NCBI GenBank assembly: GCA_902800715.1
Contig: CADCFN010000003.1
Span: 1 to 64,000 of the forward strand
Direction of reading: 5' to 3'
DNA: 64,000 nt
Origin: an uncultured Bacteroidales bacterium
GTDB taxonomy: Bacteria > Bacteroidota > Bacteroidia > Bacteroidales > Muribaculaceae
The stretch's first letter is position 1. Each line of letters starts with the position of its first letter. Made by a program: the position numbers and the translations under genes. This document shows, piece after piece, positions 26,385-35,627 of this stretch. The notes beneath the pieces are model-generated. The model did no database searches and had not been told where the DNA came from. It saw only the letters and a program-made list of their open reading frames with translations.

Positions 26385-28091
26385 CTATTGGCGCATGTAG
26401 GCAGCTTGGTCGGCGGGGTTGAAAGCGCCGATAAAGCGTGCGTGGCGTGCTACCTCGGCCTCGCCCATGTTGACATAGACCTTGGCGCTGTCCATGAACA
26501 GGTCAGGCTCGTTGCTGGCGTCACCAATGAGCAGATAGCCCATGATGATGTGACCAAGCATCTCGACCAGGCGACGTGCGTGGAAGGTGATGTACTCAGG
26601 ATCCTCAACGGCCTGTACCTTGGCCATCGTTTCCTCATACAGGGCGGTCATCGCCTCGAGCTTGGCCTTCATGGGAGCAACGGCCTCGCTGTACTCGCGG
26701 GTAGCGTACTCCTTAATCTTGTTCAGATAGGTGCCCGTAGTGACGTGGCGGATGGCAGCAACCACCTGCAACTGGGTAGTACCCTCGTAGATGCTGGTGA
26801 TGCGGGCGTCACGGTAGATGCGTTCACAGGCGTAGTCGCGCATGAAGCCGCTACCGCCGTGAATCTGCACGCAGTCATAGGCGTTCTGGTTGCAGAACTC
26901 GCTCGTCATGCCCTTGGCCAGCGGCGTGAAGGCGTCAGCCAGGCGGTTGTAGGCCTTCATGGTCTTGCGCTCCTCGGGGGCGAGGGTGCGCTCGCGGCTG
27001 ATGGCCTCCAACGACTTGTACATGTCCACAAAGCGGGTGCACTCATACAGCAGGGTGCGCGAAGCATCCAACTTGGCCTTGATATTGGCAATCATCTCGC
27101 TCACAGCGGGGAAGTTGATGATGGCCTTGCCGAACTGCTCACGGCTGCGGGCATAGGCGATGGCCTCCTGATAGGCGGCCTCGCTCACGCCGACGCTCTG
27201 AGCTGCGATACCCAGGCGAGCGCCGTTCATCAGCGACATCACATACTTGATAAGACCCAGCTTGCGGTCACCGCACAGCTCAGCCTTGGCGTTCTTGAAC
27301 ACGAGTTCGCACGTGGGACTGCCGTGGATACCCATCTTGTCCTCGATGCGGCGCACGGTCATGCCGCCGTCGCGCTTGTCATAGATGAACATCGACAGGC
27401 CGCGGCCGTCACGGGTGCCCTCCTCACTGCGTGCAAGCACGAGCGAGATGTCACCGTCACCGTTGGTGATAAAGCGCTTCACGCCGTTCAAGCGCCAAGT
27501 GCCGTCCTCGTCCTGGGTGGCCTTGAGCATAACGGACTGCAGGTCACTGCCTGCATCGGGCTCGGTCAGGTCCATGGCCAGCGTCTCGCCCTTGCAGGTG
27601 CGGGGCAGGAAACGCTCCTTCTGGTCCTCGCTGGCAAACTCGTTGATGGTCTCGGCACAGTCCTGCAGACCCCACACATTGACGAAGCCTGCATCGGCAC
27701 GGCTCACCATGTCGGCAGCCATGATGTAGGGAATCGAAGACATGTTCAGGCCACCGTACTGGCGGGGCAAGGTGATGCCCATCAGGCCAGCCTGGTTCAG
27801 GGCCTTGAGGTTCTGCTCAGTGCCCTTGGCATAGCGCACGCGTCCGTTCTCGTGGTGAGGACCCTCGAGGTCCACATCCTTGGCATTGGGGGCGATAATG
27901 TCACCGCACACCTCGCCGATGATGTCCAGCACGCGCTCATAGGAATCCATTGCGTCCTCGAAATCGAGGGGAGCGTAGTCGAATTTCTCGCTCTGGGTAT
28001 ATTCGCGCTCACGCAGTGCGACGATTTCCTTCATCAGCGGGTGACGCAGGTGGTACTGGAGCGCTTTATTGTCGGTATAAAAGTTAGCCAT
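26385..28091 (-). CDS. Acyl-CoA dehydrogenase family protein
   Basis: A 568-residue FAD enzyme. FAD/substrate motifs 'MDLTEPDAGSDLQSV' and 'ERIYRDARITSIYEGTTQLQ' are present; Glu in YEGT is the usual catalytic base. About 150 extra residues at the C terminus (from 'ATREYSEAVAPMKAKLEAMT') distinguish this long Bacteroidales type. It passes electrons to ETF, whose genes lie directly upstream. Probable role: acyl-CoA oxidation or the reverse, crotonyl-type reduction in fermentation; the substrate is not determined. Confidence 0.87.
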   Translation of the reverse strand: MANFYTDNKALQYHLRHPLMKEIVALREREYTQSEKFDYAPLDFEDAMDSYERVLDIIGEVCGDIIAPNAKDVDLEGPHHENGRVRYAKGTEQNLKALNQAGLMGITLPRQYGGLNMSSIPYIMAADMVSRADAGFVNVWGLQDCAETINEFASEDQKERFLPRTCKGETLAMDLTEPDAGSDLQSVMLKATQDEDGTWRLNGVKRFITNGDGDISLVLARSEEGTRDGRGLSMFIYDKRDGGMTVRRIEDKMGIHGSPTCELVFKNAKAELCGDRKLGLIKYVMSLMNGARLGIAAQSVGVSEAAYQEAIAYARSREQFGKAIINFPAVSEMIANIKAKLDASRTLLYECTRFVDMYKSLEAISRERTLAPEERKTMKAYNRLADAFTPLAKGMTSEFCNQNAYDCVQIHGGSGFMRDYACERIYRDARITSIYEGTTQLQVVAAIRHVTTGTYLNKIKEYATREYSEAVAPMKAKLEAMTALYEETMAKVQAVEDPEYITFHARRLVEMLGHIIMGYLLIGDASNEPDLFMDSAKVYVNMGEAEVARHARFIGAFNPADQAAYMRQ

Positions 28092-28098
28092 ATTTTTA

Positions 28099-28185
28099 GT
28101 TTTCAGTCTTCAGTTTTCAGTCTTCAGTTTTCAGTTGGCAGTAATTGCGGATGCCGCTGACAACTAAAACTGACAACTGAAAACT
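28099..28185. repeat. TTTTCAGTCTTCAG tandem and inverted repeat
   Basis: Direct repeats of (TTTTCAGTCTTCAG) run from 28099 to about 28135, and AGTTTTCAGTTGGCAG (28126-28141) is inverted at 28170-28185 with one mismatch. It fills the 95-bp gap between etfA and the acyl-CoA dehydrogenase and could fold in the mRNA. Confidence 0.7.
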
Positions 28186-28186
28186 A

Positions 28187-29215
28187 TTATTTTGAATTCT
28201 TCTTGTAGTGCTTGATGAGACGGGGAATCACGTCCTCGACGCTGCCCGTGATGACATAGTCGGCAATCGCGTTGATGGGAGCCTCGGGGTCGGTGTTGAT
28301 GCTGATGATGATACTGCTCTCGTTCATACCGGCGATGTGCTGGATTTGGCCCGAGATACCGCAGGCGATGTACAGCTTGGGACGCACGGTGACACCGGTC
28401 TGGCCAATCTGGCGGTCATGGTCGGTGAAACCGGCATCGACTGCAGCGCGCGAAGCGCCCACCTCGCCACCGAGCACGTCGGCGAGTTCAAACAGCATGT
28501 CGAAGTTCTCCTTGCTGCCCACGCCGTAGCCACCAGCCACGATGATGTGGGCATTCTTGATGTTCACCTTGCTCTGCTCAATCTCGCGGTCGATGATTTT
28601 CACCACGAGGCTGGCGGGGTCGATGTACTTATCGGGGTCAAGGTTGATGACCTCACCCTTGTAGTTGGCATCAAAGATTTCCTTCTTCATCACACCCTCG
28701 CGCACGGTAGCCATCTGGGGACGGCACTCGGGGTTGACGATGGTAGCGACGATGTTGCCACCGAATGCGGGACGAATCTGATACAGCAGGTCCTTATATT
28801 CCTTGCCCTTGGCGGCATCGGTGTGGTCACCGATTTCCAGCGAGGTGCAGTCGGCTGTAAGACCGCTGTGCAGGCACGATGACACGCGGGGACCCAGGTC
28901 ACGGCCGATGGTGGTAGCGCCCATGAGGCACACCTGCGGCTCAATCTCCTTGAACAGGGTGGTCACCACGCTTGAATGAGGCAGCGACGTGTAGGGGAAC
29001 AGGCGCTCGTCCTGTACCTTATAGACCACGTCAACGCCATAGGGGAACAGTTCCTGCTCGATACCCTCGAGCTTATCGCCCAGCACCAGCGCCTCGAGGC
29101 GGCAACCCAGGCGGGTAGCCAGCTGGCGGCCCTTGGTCAACAGTTCGAGGCTGACGTCGGCGATGCGGCCCTCGTCATACTCGCAATAGACTATCAAATT
29201 ATTCTTGTCTTCCAT
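28187..29215 (-). CDS. etfA: Electron transfer flavoprotein alpha subunit
   Basis: A 342-residue EtfA. The C-terminal FAD-binding domain is clear: 'GGEVGASRAAVDAGFTDHDR', 'QIGQTGVTVRPKLYIACGIS' and 'GQIQHIAGM'. The N-terminal domain starts 'MEDKNNLIVYCEYDEGRIAD'. With EtfB it carries electrons between acyl-CoA dehydrogenase and the membrane or ferredoxin. The start at 29215 is chosen over 29224 (same frame, three codons longer). Middle gene of etfB-etfA-acd. Confidence 0.92.
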   Translation of the reverse strand: MEDKNNLIVYCEYDEGRIADVSLELLTKGRQLATRLGCRLEALVLGDKLEGIEQELFPYGVDVVYKVQDERLFPYTSLPHSSVVTTLFKEIEPQVCLMGATTIGRDLGPRVSSCLHSGLTADCTSLEIGDHTDAAKGKEYKDLLYQIRPAFGGNIVATIVNPECRPQMATVREGVMKKEIFDANYKGEVINLDPDKYIDPASLVVKIIDREIEQSKVNIKNAHIIVAGGYGVGSKENFDMLFELADVLGGEVGASRAAVDAGFTDHDRQIGQTGVTVRPKLYIACGISGQIQHIAGMNESSIIISINTDPEAPINAIADYVITGSVEDVIPRLIKHYKKNSK

Positions 29216-29240
29216 TATTGTCATTTTATTGATTTCTCTC

Positions 29241-29291
29241 TAAACTCTAAACCCTAAACTTGGTTAATCATTTGCTGGCAAATGATTAACC
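29241..29291. repeat. CTCTAAACCCTAAACT tract plus hairpin over the etfB stop
   Basis: A TAAACTCTAAACCCTAAACT tract (about 29241-29260, also at 57607-57635) is followed by a perfect 13-bp inverted repeat, GGTTAATCATTTG (29262-29274) and CAAATGATTAACC (29279-29291). The right arm covers the last codons and stop of etfB. Confidence 0.7.
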
Positions 29292-30158
29292 AATGATGTG
29301 GTCGGCGATAAGTTCTTGCACGAGGCCTTCGAGTTCGGCGTCGGCGGCAGCGTCGATGCGGCGGGCTTCCTTGGCCTGGAAAGCGACGTTGACGATGGTC
29401 TTCACCTTAGTGGGCGAGCCAGCCATACCAATCTGCTCGGGGTCGGCCTCAATCTCTTTCACGCCCCATTCCTTGATGGCAAGGTAAGGACGGGCGTCAA
29501 CGAGCGCCTGGCGGTCAGCGGGCAATGCAGCCTTCTCGCTGGGCGTCACGGCATATTTGTACTTCTGGATGAGACGGGCGTTGCGGGGACGGCATGCGTC
29601 GGCGCTGCCGTTCACGGTAACCACCAGGGGCAGCGGGCACTCCACGGTCTCAAAACCGCGCTCGATGCGGCGCTTGATGGTAGCCTTGCCGTCAGCGACA
29701 TGAATGCTCTCGGCATAGGTCACCTGGGGCAGACCCAATTTCTCGGCAATCTGCGGACCCACCTGTGCGGTGTCGCCGTCGATGGCCTGACGTCCGCCCA
29801 CGATGATGTCAAACTCACCCATGTGCCTGATGGCCTGGGCCAGTGAATAGCTGGTAGCGAGGGTGTCGGCGCCACCCAGGGGGCGGTCGGTCAATACCAC
29901 GCCGTCATCACCACCACGGTACAGGCTCTCGCGCACCATCTCGGCGCTGCGGGGCAGACCCATCGTCAGCAGCGTAATCGTCGAGCCGGGATGGGCATCC
30001 TTGAGTTGCAACGCCTGTTCAAGGGCATTCAAGTCCTCGGGGTTGAAAATAGCGGGAAGGGCGGCACGGTTGATGGTACCATCCTCCTTCATCGCGTCTT
30101 TACCCACGTTGCGGGTATCTGGCACTTGCTTGGCCAGAACAATGATTCTTAAACCCAT
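29286..30158 (-). CDS. etfB: Electron transfer flavoprotein beta subunit
   Basis: A 290-residue EtfB. The start at 30158 gives 'MGLRIIVLAKQVPDTRNVGK', the family N terminus. The nucleotide-binding signature 'DIIVGGRQAIDGDTAQVGPQ' (ETF beta signature) and 'RGFETVECPLPLVVTVNGSA' are present. The longer in-frame start at 30263 lies upstream of the promoter and is rejected. First gene of the operon, 70 bp before etfA. Confidence 0.92.
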   Translation of the reverse strand: MGLRIIVLAKQVPDTRNVGKDAMKEDGTINRAALPAIFNPEDLNALEQALQLKDAHPGSTITLLTMGLPRSAEMVRESLYRGGDDGVVLTDRPLGGADTLATSYSLAQAIRHMGEFDIIVGGRQAIDGDTAQVGPQIAEKLGLPQVTYAESIHVADGKATIKRRIERGFETVECPLPLVVTVNGSADACRPRNARLIQKYKYAVTPSEKAALPADRQALVDARPYLAIKEWGVKEIEADPEQIGMAGSPTKVKTIVNVAFQAKEARRIDAAADAELEGLVQELIADHIIG

Positions 30159-30240
30159 GTTTTTTTCTTTAATTATCGTTATATCGTTGATATTTCTTTT
30201 ATTTACAGCCACTTGTGTTTTAATACACAAAAAAGCGCCG

Positions 30241-30248
30241 CAAAGGTA
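30241..30248 (-). promoter_or_regulatory. -7 element for etfB-etfA-acd
   Basis: TACCTTTG on the minus strand, about 83 bp before the etfB start. Confidence 0.65.
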
Positions 30249-30354
30249 CAAAAAATCCTTCAAAACACGCCTTCTCCACCCCTTAAAGTATATTAATAAT
30301 GTGTTTTTAGTTCATCATTAGGATTTGACATTTTGTTTTTGGGGTAAAAAAGGC

Positions 30355-30362
30355 TAACTTTG
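30355..30362 (+). promoter_or_regulatory. -7 element for the C10 protease gene
   Basis: TAACTTTG, 24 bp before the start, with a TTTTG at about 30331 at the -33 position. Confidence 0.7.
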
Positions 30363-30386
30363 CAATGCTTACCAACATGAATCGCT

Positions 30387-32867
30387 ATGATGAGAATTAT
30401 GAGATATTTAATCGTTGTCATGGTGGCTATGCTGCCAAGGATGCTGATGGCAGCACCAGTTGATGCCATGACGGCAAGCGAGGTGGCGACAAGGTTTATG
30501 GCTTCGGGCAACGCGGCTAGCCTGCGTTCGTGCCATGCACCGTTGAAGCTGGCTCACACCGCAATATCAGCAAGCAAGCCCATTGTGGCCGACTACTATG
30601 TGTTCAATGCCGTTGACGGCAGCGGCTTTGTTATCGTCGCTGGCGATGACCGTGCCCGACAGGTGCTGGCCTATGGCGACCACGCCATTGATATGGCCTC
30701 GGTGCCCGACAACGTGCAATGGCTATTGGACCAGTACGCCGAGCAGATGGAATACCTGTTCGCCCACCCAGGCATGGTGCCCTCGCGCAGCACCATTAAC
30801 GACAGCACAACCATTGTACCCCAGCTGATGACGACCCTGTGGGGACAGCGGACGCCCTACCGTGACCAGTGCCCGCAGGTTGACGGCAAGCCTTGTGTCA
30901 CGGGGTGTATCGCCACAGCGATGGCCCAGGTGATGAACTACTGGCATCACCCTGAAGTTTTGCCTGCCCTTCCCGGCTATACCACATCGACGCTAAGGTT
31001 ACAAGTGCCTGCGTTACCCGCAGCTACTGTGTCGTGGGACCTGATGCTTGACAAATATCGCGAGGGGTATTATACGCAGGAACAAGGCGAAGCCGTTGCG
31101 TTGCTCATGCGCTACTGCGGACAGGTCAGCAAGATGGATTATACGATACCCAGCAGTGCTGCAACCTGCGCGGACCAGCTTTCGGGATTGAAGACATTCG
31201 GCTACGAGAAGACGGCGACCGACTTGTCCCGCATGAATTTCAGCGACGACGAGTGGCACGCTTTGCTCCAAGAGGATTTGGTTGCGGGCAGACCGGTAAT
31301 CTATTCGGGCAGGAATGAAACTATCGCACACAGTTTTGTGCTCGACGGCTTCGACGGCAGCAAGTATCACGTCAACTGGGGATGGGACGGCGTGTTTGAC
31401 GGGTACTACGAACTGGATGCCATGGACGGAGGTGGCTATAGACCTAGCAATGCACACCAGATGCTGCACGGCGTCTGTCCCGCCACCGAGGACTATGATT
31501 GCGACTACAAGGTTGATGGCATCTATTATAACCAGAAAACCCAGACCACTGTCGCCGTCACCTTCAGGGATAAGCAATACAACAGCTATAGCGGTGAAGT
31601 GGTTATCCCCGATACCCTTAAATTTAACGGGGCTAGCTTCAGGGTTACGGCCATTGCCGAGAGTGCCTTCCGCAACTGCGATCAGCTCACGAAGGTGCAT
31701 ATTCCCAATTCCGTTTCCGAAATCGGCACCCGGGCATTCAGCCACTCGGGTGTGGACAGTATTATCATCCCGGACCAGGTAAAGACCATCGGGTCGCTGG
31801 TTTTTGAGTATTGTCCTAACCTGTGCCATGTGGAAATGCCTAATCATGTGAGGAAAATCAACAACGGAGCCTTCAATAACTGCCCCAAACTGGCAACAAT
31901 CAATCTGCCCGACTCGCTCACGACAATCTCCGAAATGGCATTCTACGCCAATGGGCTTGAAAGCATTGTTTTCCCGCCCAGGCTTGTCCGAATCGAGGAC
32001 AACGCTTTCGGCGCTTGCAAGAGCCTGACTGCCGTCCACGTCAAGGACATCGAGACATGGAGCAAACTCAGGTTCACAAAAATCAATGCCAATCCCTTAA
32101 CGATGGCTCACTACCTGTACATCAACGGGGAAAAAGTGACTGAAATCGTTATTCCTGAGTCGGTTGACATTTTGAGGGATTATGCCTTCTGTGGCCTGGC
32201 AGTTGACCACATGACCATCAACGCCGGCACCCTGCGTGCGATTAATACCTATACCTTCTACAACAGCTCTATCGAGCAACTCGACATCCAGGATGCCGAG
32301 GCGTGGTGCGGCATCACACTTCATGACGCTGAGTCCAACCCCATGAGGCACTCCAGCCACGTTTATCTCGATGGGCAAGACCTGAATGACGCCCAGCTGA
32401 TGATATCAGCAACGGTAACCGCAATTGGGAACTATACGTTCACGGGTCTGAAAATCAACGGATTGACGATACCGCGCAATATTACGTCGATTGGACGTGG
32501 CGCGTTCTTTGACTGCGACCAGCTGAACGCTGTTACTTGCCAATCCATGACACCACCCGGAACCCAATCGTGCTTCTCCACCTCGTGTTACAACAATGCC
32601 ACGCTCTATGTGCCTCGACAGGCGGTCAACGCCTACAGCAGCGCCGAAGAATGGAAGAAGTTTGAGCACATCGTAGGCATTGACATGGACCTCATCAATG
32701 GCGACGTGAACGGTGACGGCAATTTGGATATCGACGACCTCACCTTTATCATCCAAGCCATCTTGGAGAGCGGTGACGCCCCAAGCCTCGACGTCAACGG
32801 CGATGGGCAAAACGACATCGATGACGTCATCTGCATGATTGACATACTACTAAGCCGAGGTCATTGA
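30387..32867 (+). CDS. C10 (streptopain-type) protease with leucine-rich repeats and dockerin-like tail
   Basis: An 826-residue secreted protein. Signal peptide to about residue 22; an inhibitor-like pro-region; then a C10 peptidase domain with catalytic Cys174 in 'PCVTGCIATAMAQVMNYW', His315 in 'ETIAHSFVLDGFD' and the conserved 'HVNWGWDG'. From about residue 400 there are BspA-type LRR_5 repeats ('AFRNCDQLTKVHIPNSVSEI', 'LVFEYCPNLCHVEMPNHVRK'), then two dockerin-like loops (GDVNGDGNLDIDDLTFIIQA and DVNGDGQNDIDDVICMIDIL). It combines a protease with a binding array, suiting host or dietary protein attack. The pro-region would be removed to activate it (family knowledge). Confidence 0.88.
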   Translation: MMRIMRYLIVVMVAMLPRMLMAAPVDAMTASEVATRFMASGNAASLRSCHAPLKLAHTAISASKPIVADYYVFNAVDGSGFVIVAGDDRARQVLAYGDHAIDMASVPDNVQWLLDQYAEQMEYLFAHPGMVPSRSTINDSTTIVPQLMTTLWGQRTPYRDQCPQVDGKPCVTGCIATAMAQVMNYWHHPEVLPALPGYTTSTLRLQVPALPAATVSWDLMLDKYREGYYTQEQGEAVALLMRYCGQVSKMDYTIPSSAATCADQLSGLKTFGYEKTATDLSRMNFSDDEWHALLQEDLVAGRPVIYSGRNETIAHSFVLDGFDGSKYHVNWGWDGVFDGYYELDAMDGGGYRPSNAHQMLHGVCPATEDYDCDYKVDGIYYNQKTQTTVAVTFRDKQYNSYSGEVVIPDTLKFNGASFRVTAIAESAFRNCDQLTKVHIPNSVSEIGTRAFSHSGVDSIIIPDQVKTIGSLVFEYCPNLCHVEMPNHVRKINNGAFNNCPKLATINLPDSLTTISEMAFYANGLESIVFPPRLVRIEDNAFGACKSLTAVHVKDIETWSKLRFTKINANPLTMAHYLYINGEKVTEIVIPESVDILRDYAFCGLAVDHMTINAGTLRAINTYTFYNSSIEQLDIQDAEAWCGITLHDAESNPMRHSSHVYLDGQDLNDAQLMISATVTAIGNYTFTGLKINGLTIPRNITSIGRGAFFDCDQLNAVTCQSMTPPGTQSCFSTSCYNNATLYVPRQAVNAYSSAEEWKKFEHIVGIDMDLINGDVNGDGNLDIDDLTFIIQAILESGDAPSLDVNGDGQNDIDDVICMIDILLSRGH

Positions 32868-32897
32868 AATGCTTTTCCCTAAAATGATGTTTTTTTG

Positions 32898-32905
32898 TAT
32901 CTTTG
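32898..32905 (+). promoter_or_regulatory. -7 element for the acyl-ACP thioesterase gene
   Basis: TATCTTTG, 70 bp before the start. Confidence 0.65.
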
Positions 32906-32975
32906 TGCAGTTTTTTCAACAAACTACCATAAAAAAAAACATCAATTAAACCAGTAAATAACAAACTGATAACTC

Positions 32976-33689
32976 ATGTACACACTCAATTATAAAGTAA
33001 CTACCAGCACTTGTGACAGCGAAGGAAAGCTGAAGCTCTACTCGGCACTGCAGATGATGCAGGACTGCTCCGAGATGTGGATTGACAGCGAACCTACTGC
33101 ACGTAAGTTTTTCAATGACAACAACATGACGCAATTGCTGGCGACGCGCCAGGTCGAAGTGGTGCGTGTGCCGCGCTTTAAGGAAGACTTGACGGTGACA
33201 ACGTCCATCTATGAGGTATTGCCGATGTACGGCTTCCGCAACACGTTTATCCGCGACGCCCAGGGACAGCCCTGCTACCGCACTTGGAGCATGGGCGCCT
33301 TTGTGGATCTCGCCACGGGCAAACTCGCACGACTATCTGAGGACGCCATCGCCTCGCTCACCCTCGAAGCCAAGCAGGAGATGAACTACCGCGGACGCCG
33401 CATCATCCTGCCCAAGCAGGAAGGCACCGTGCTGGAGCCCGTCACGGTCATGCGCGCCGACATCGACTACAACCGCCACATGAACAACGCCAACTACGTG
33501 CGCATCGCCATGGAACTGCTGCCCGAGGGCTTTGAGGTCCACGACATGCGCGTCGAGTACCGCATCGCCGCCAAACAGGGCGACCTGCTCACCCCCACCC
33601 TCTACCCCATCGACGGCGGCTACATCGTCTCCCTCGCCATCGACAACCAACCCAGCGCCATCATCGAATTCCTCGCGCATAATCAATGA
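32976..33689 (+). CDS. Acyl-ACP thioesterase
   Basis: A 237-residue double hot-dog protein. The N-terminal hot dog begins 'YTLNYKVTTSTCDSEGKLKL' and the second contains 'VMRADIDYNRHMNNANYVRI', where the D/N and H residues are in the catalytic region of the FatA/FatB-like family. It hydrolyses acyl-ACP to set fatty-acid chain release. Complete, with its own promoter. The TIR cluster starts 132 bp downstream. Confidence 0.85.
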   Translation: MYTLNYKVTTSTCDSEGKLKLYSALQMMQDCSEMWIDSEPTARKFFNDNNMTQLLATRQVEVVRVPRFKEDLTVTTSIYEVLPMYGFRNTFIRDAQGQPCYRTWSMGAFVDLATGKLARLSEDAIASLTLEAKQEMNYRGRRIILPKQEGTVLEPVTVMRADIDYNRHMNNANYVRIAMELLPEGFEVHDMRVEYRIAAKQGDLLTPTLYPIDGGYIVSLAIDNQPSAIIEFLAHNQ

Positions 33690-33781
33690 TTACAACCAGG
33701 ATGTTGTAAATGTTGTTCACTAGTTGTCCATGTTGTTTGAAAATCCACAGACTGTTGTTTGATGATTTCAACAAAAGGTTG

Positions 33782-33789
33782 TACCTTTG
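33782..33789 (+). promoter_or_regulatory. -7 element for TIR-Sel1 gene 1
   Basis: TACCTTTG in the context AAAAGGTTGTACCTTTGTGG. It lies inside the longer frame starting at 33759, so the ATG at 33822 is the start. Confidence 0.7.
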
Positions 33790-33821
33790 TGGCAAAACCA
33801 CCCCCCAAAAACATCCGCCCA

Positions 33822-35480
33822 ATGGAAAACGATATTTTCATCAGTTACTCGAGAAAAGACACAGCCATCGTCGACCAATTCGTAAACCAGATCACTGAAG
33901 CCGGCTACAGCGTGTGGATCGACCGCGAGGGCATCTACAGCGGCGACCAGTTCAAAGCTAAAATCGTCAGAGCCATTAAGGATTCAGCCATCGTGCTCTA
34001 TTTCTCGTCGGCCAATTCCAACGCATCTGAATGGACCGTCAAAGAAATCAGCTACTCCCTGAAAAAAGGCAAGACCATCATCCCAATCAAGCTCGACAAC
34101 GCTGAATACGAGGACAGCATCGACTTCGACCTGGTGAACATCGATTATATCCAATGCGACCCAAATCAATTATTATCAACCATTGACCGACTGTTAGTAT
34201 CGGTTGCTTCCAAAATCGGTGTACGCCAACCATCTGCAGACAACACAAATCAGTTCACTTTGCCGCCTGAAGAACTATTCAAGCTTGGAAAGTCTTACTT
34301 TGACAACAATGAATATAAGCAAGCCGTAAAGTACTTTCAAATGGCAGCACAGCAGGATGACGTTGATGCTCAATACTATTTGGGGCGTTGTTACTTTTAT
34401 TATACCGAAGACGAAGATGACACCCAAAAAGCTTATGAATGGCTTTATAAAGCGGCAGAACAAGGGCACGTTCCTGCTCAACACATGCTGGGCACTTATT
34501 ACGAATATATTGAAGAAGATTATACTGAATCTGTTAAGTGGTACCAAAAGGCAGCCGAACAAGGATATGAAGATGCGCAATATCAGTTAGGGTGCTGTTA
34601 TGAAGAAGGCAAAGGAGTTGCTCAAGACCTCGAAAAAGCTTTTGAATGGTTTCGTAAAGCGGCAGAGCAAGGACAAACAGACGCACAGTATTCATTAAGT
34701 AATTGCTACAGGAATGGTAAAGGCGTCATTCAAGATTTACATGAAGCAGATAAATGGTCTCATGAAGCATTAGAGAATGATCCTAATGGTCAATACAATC
34801 TGGGGGTTATGTATAGAGATGGTGATGGGGTTCCTCAAAACGAGCAAGAAGCCTTTAAATGGTTCAAGAAAGCCGCAGAACACGGATTGAGTTTTGCTCA
34901 AGAAGCTGTGGGAGAATGCTTCTACTTTGGAATAGGCATCGAGCAAGATTATAATGAAGCCATCAGATGGCTTCGTATCGCAGCAAAAGATGCCAATCAT
35001 TTCAGCAGTTTAGAGTTACTGTTAGGCATATGTTACGCTGAAGGCAACGGAGTTACACAAGATTACAAGGAAGCCGTCAAATGGTTCAGGAAAGCTGTGC
35101 AAAAAGATAACAATAAGGCAGCCCAAACACGCTTAGGCATTTGTTTCTATGAAGGCTTAGGTGTTGAGCAAAATTACGTAGAAGCCGCCAATTGCTTCAG
35201 GAAAGCAGCAGAGCAAGGCTACGCCGAAGCACAATATTGTTTAGGTGTCTGCTACGAGAACGGAGAGGGTGTGAATAAAAACATCAAGGAGGCAATCAAG
35301 TGGTACCGAAAAGCTGCAGAACAAGGAAACGCTAGCGCACAATGCAATTTAGGCGTTTGCTACGAAGAGGGGCTAGGAGTTCCAAAAGATCTGAATAAAG
35401 CCATCAATTGGTACAAACCCGCAGCCGAACAAGGCGATGAAGAAGCCATCGAAGCCTTAAAGCGCCTGAACGCTTGGTAG
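33822..35480 (+). CDS. TIR domain protein with Sel1-like repeats, copy 1
   Basis: A 552-residue protein without signal peptide. The TIR domain (about 1-135) starts 'MENDIFISYSRKDTAIVDQF'; Glu75 in 'SEWTVKEI' is at the position of the catalytic Glu of NAD-cleaving TIRs. From about residue 148 there is one TPR-like unit and ten Sel1-like repeats of about 36 residues with AEQG/LGxCY signatures, ending RLNAW. The Sel1 part is AT-richer than the neighbouring genes. Bacterial TIRs commonly degrade NAD or make cyclic ADP-ribose on phage infection; a sensor role for the Sel1 array is inference. First of three tandem paralogues. Confidence 0.88.
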   Translation: MENDIFISYSRKDTAIVDQFVNQITEAGYSVWIDREGIYSGDQFKAKIVRAIKDSAIVLYFSSANSNASEWTVKEISYSLKKGKTIIPIKLDNAEYEDSIDFDLVNIDYIQCDPNQLLSTIDRLLVSVASKIGVRQPSADNTNQFTLPPEELFKLGKSYFDNNEYKQAVKYFQMAAQQDDVDAQYYLGRCYFYYTEDEDDTQKAYEWLYKAAEQGHVPAQHMLGTYYEYIEEDYTESVKWYQKAAEQGYEDAQYQLGCCYEEGKGVAQDLEKAFEWFRKAAEQGQTDAQYSLSNCYRNGKGVIQDLHEADKWSHEALENDPNGQYNLGVMYRDGDGVPQNEQEAFKWFKKAAEHGLSFAQEAVGECFYFGIGIEQDYNEAIRWLRIAAKDANHFSSLELLLGICYAEGNGVTQDYKEAVKWFRKAVQKDNNKAAQTRLGICFYEGLGVEQNYVEAANCFRKAAEQGYAEAQYCLGVCYENGEGVNKNIKEAIKWYRKAAEQGNASAQCNLGVCYEEGLGVPKDLNKAINWYKPAAEQGDEEAIEALKRLNAW

Positions 35481-35600
35481 CGCAGCATTTGTCCTTATTG
35501 TATTTATTGTTTTCATTTTATAGTTACCGATAGTCGTGTGGTACTTTTTCATGTAAAGTGTCGCACGGGTTTCGGGAAAAGGTTGTATCTTTGCGGGAAC
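35463..35600 (+). repeat. Duplicated intergenic segment A (3' end of TIR gene plus promoter)
   Basis: The last codons of TIR-Sel1 gene 1 and about 120 bp beyond align with 38766-38890 after gene 3: RLNAW stop, GCAGCATTTGTC, a CCGATAGT.GTGTGG box, TTTTCATGTAA and GTGTCGC.CGGGTTTCGGG, up to the -7 element. Confidence 0.8.
35586..35593 (+). promoter_or_regulatory. -7 element for TIR-Sel1 gene 2
   Basis: TATCTTTG at the end of duplicated segment A, 34 bp before the start; homologous in position to the tpiA promoter. Confidence 0.7.
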
Positions 35601-35627
35601 AAAAACCAGATAAAATAACCTTCCAAT

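Noticed and set aside
26388..28160. Antisense frame of 590 codons over the acyl-CoA dehydrogenase
   Set aside because: The sense protein has full FAD and catalytic motifs; the antisense translation is compositionally odd (Val/His/Leu/Gly rich).
31014..32039. Antisense frame inside the C10 protease gene
   Set aside because: The sense strand carries a complete protease and LRR architecture.
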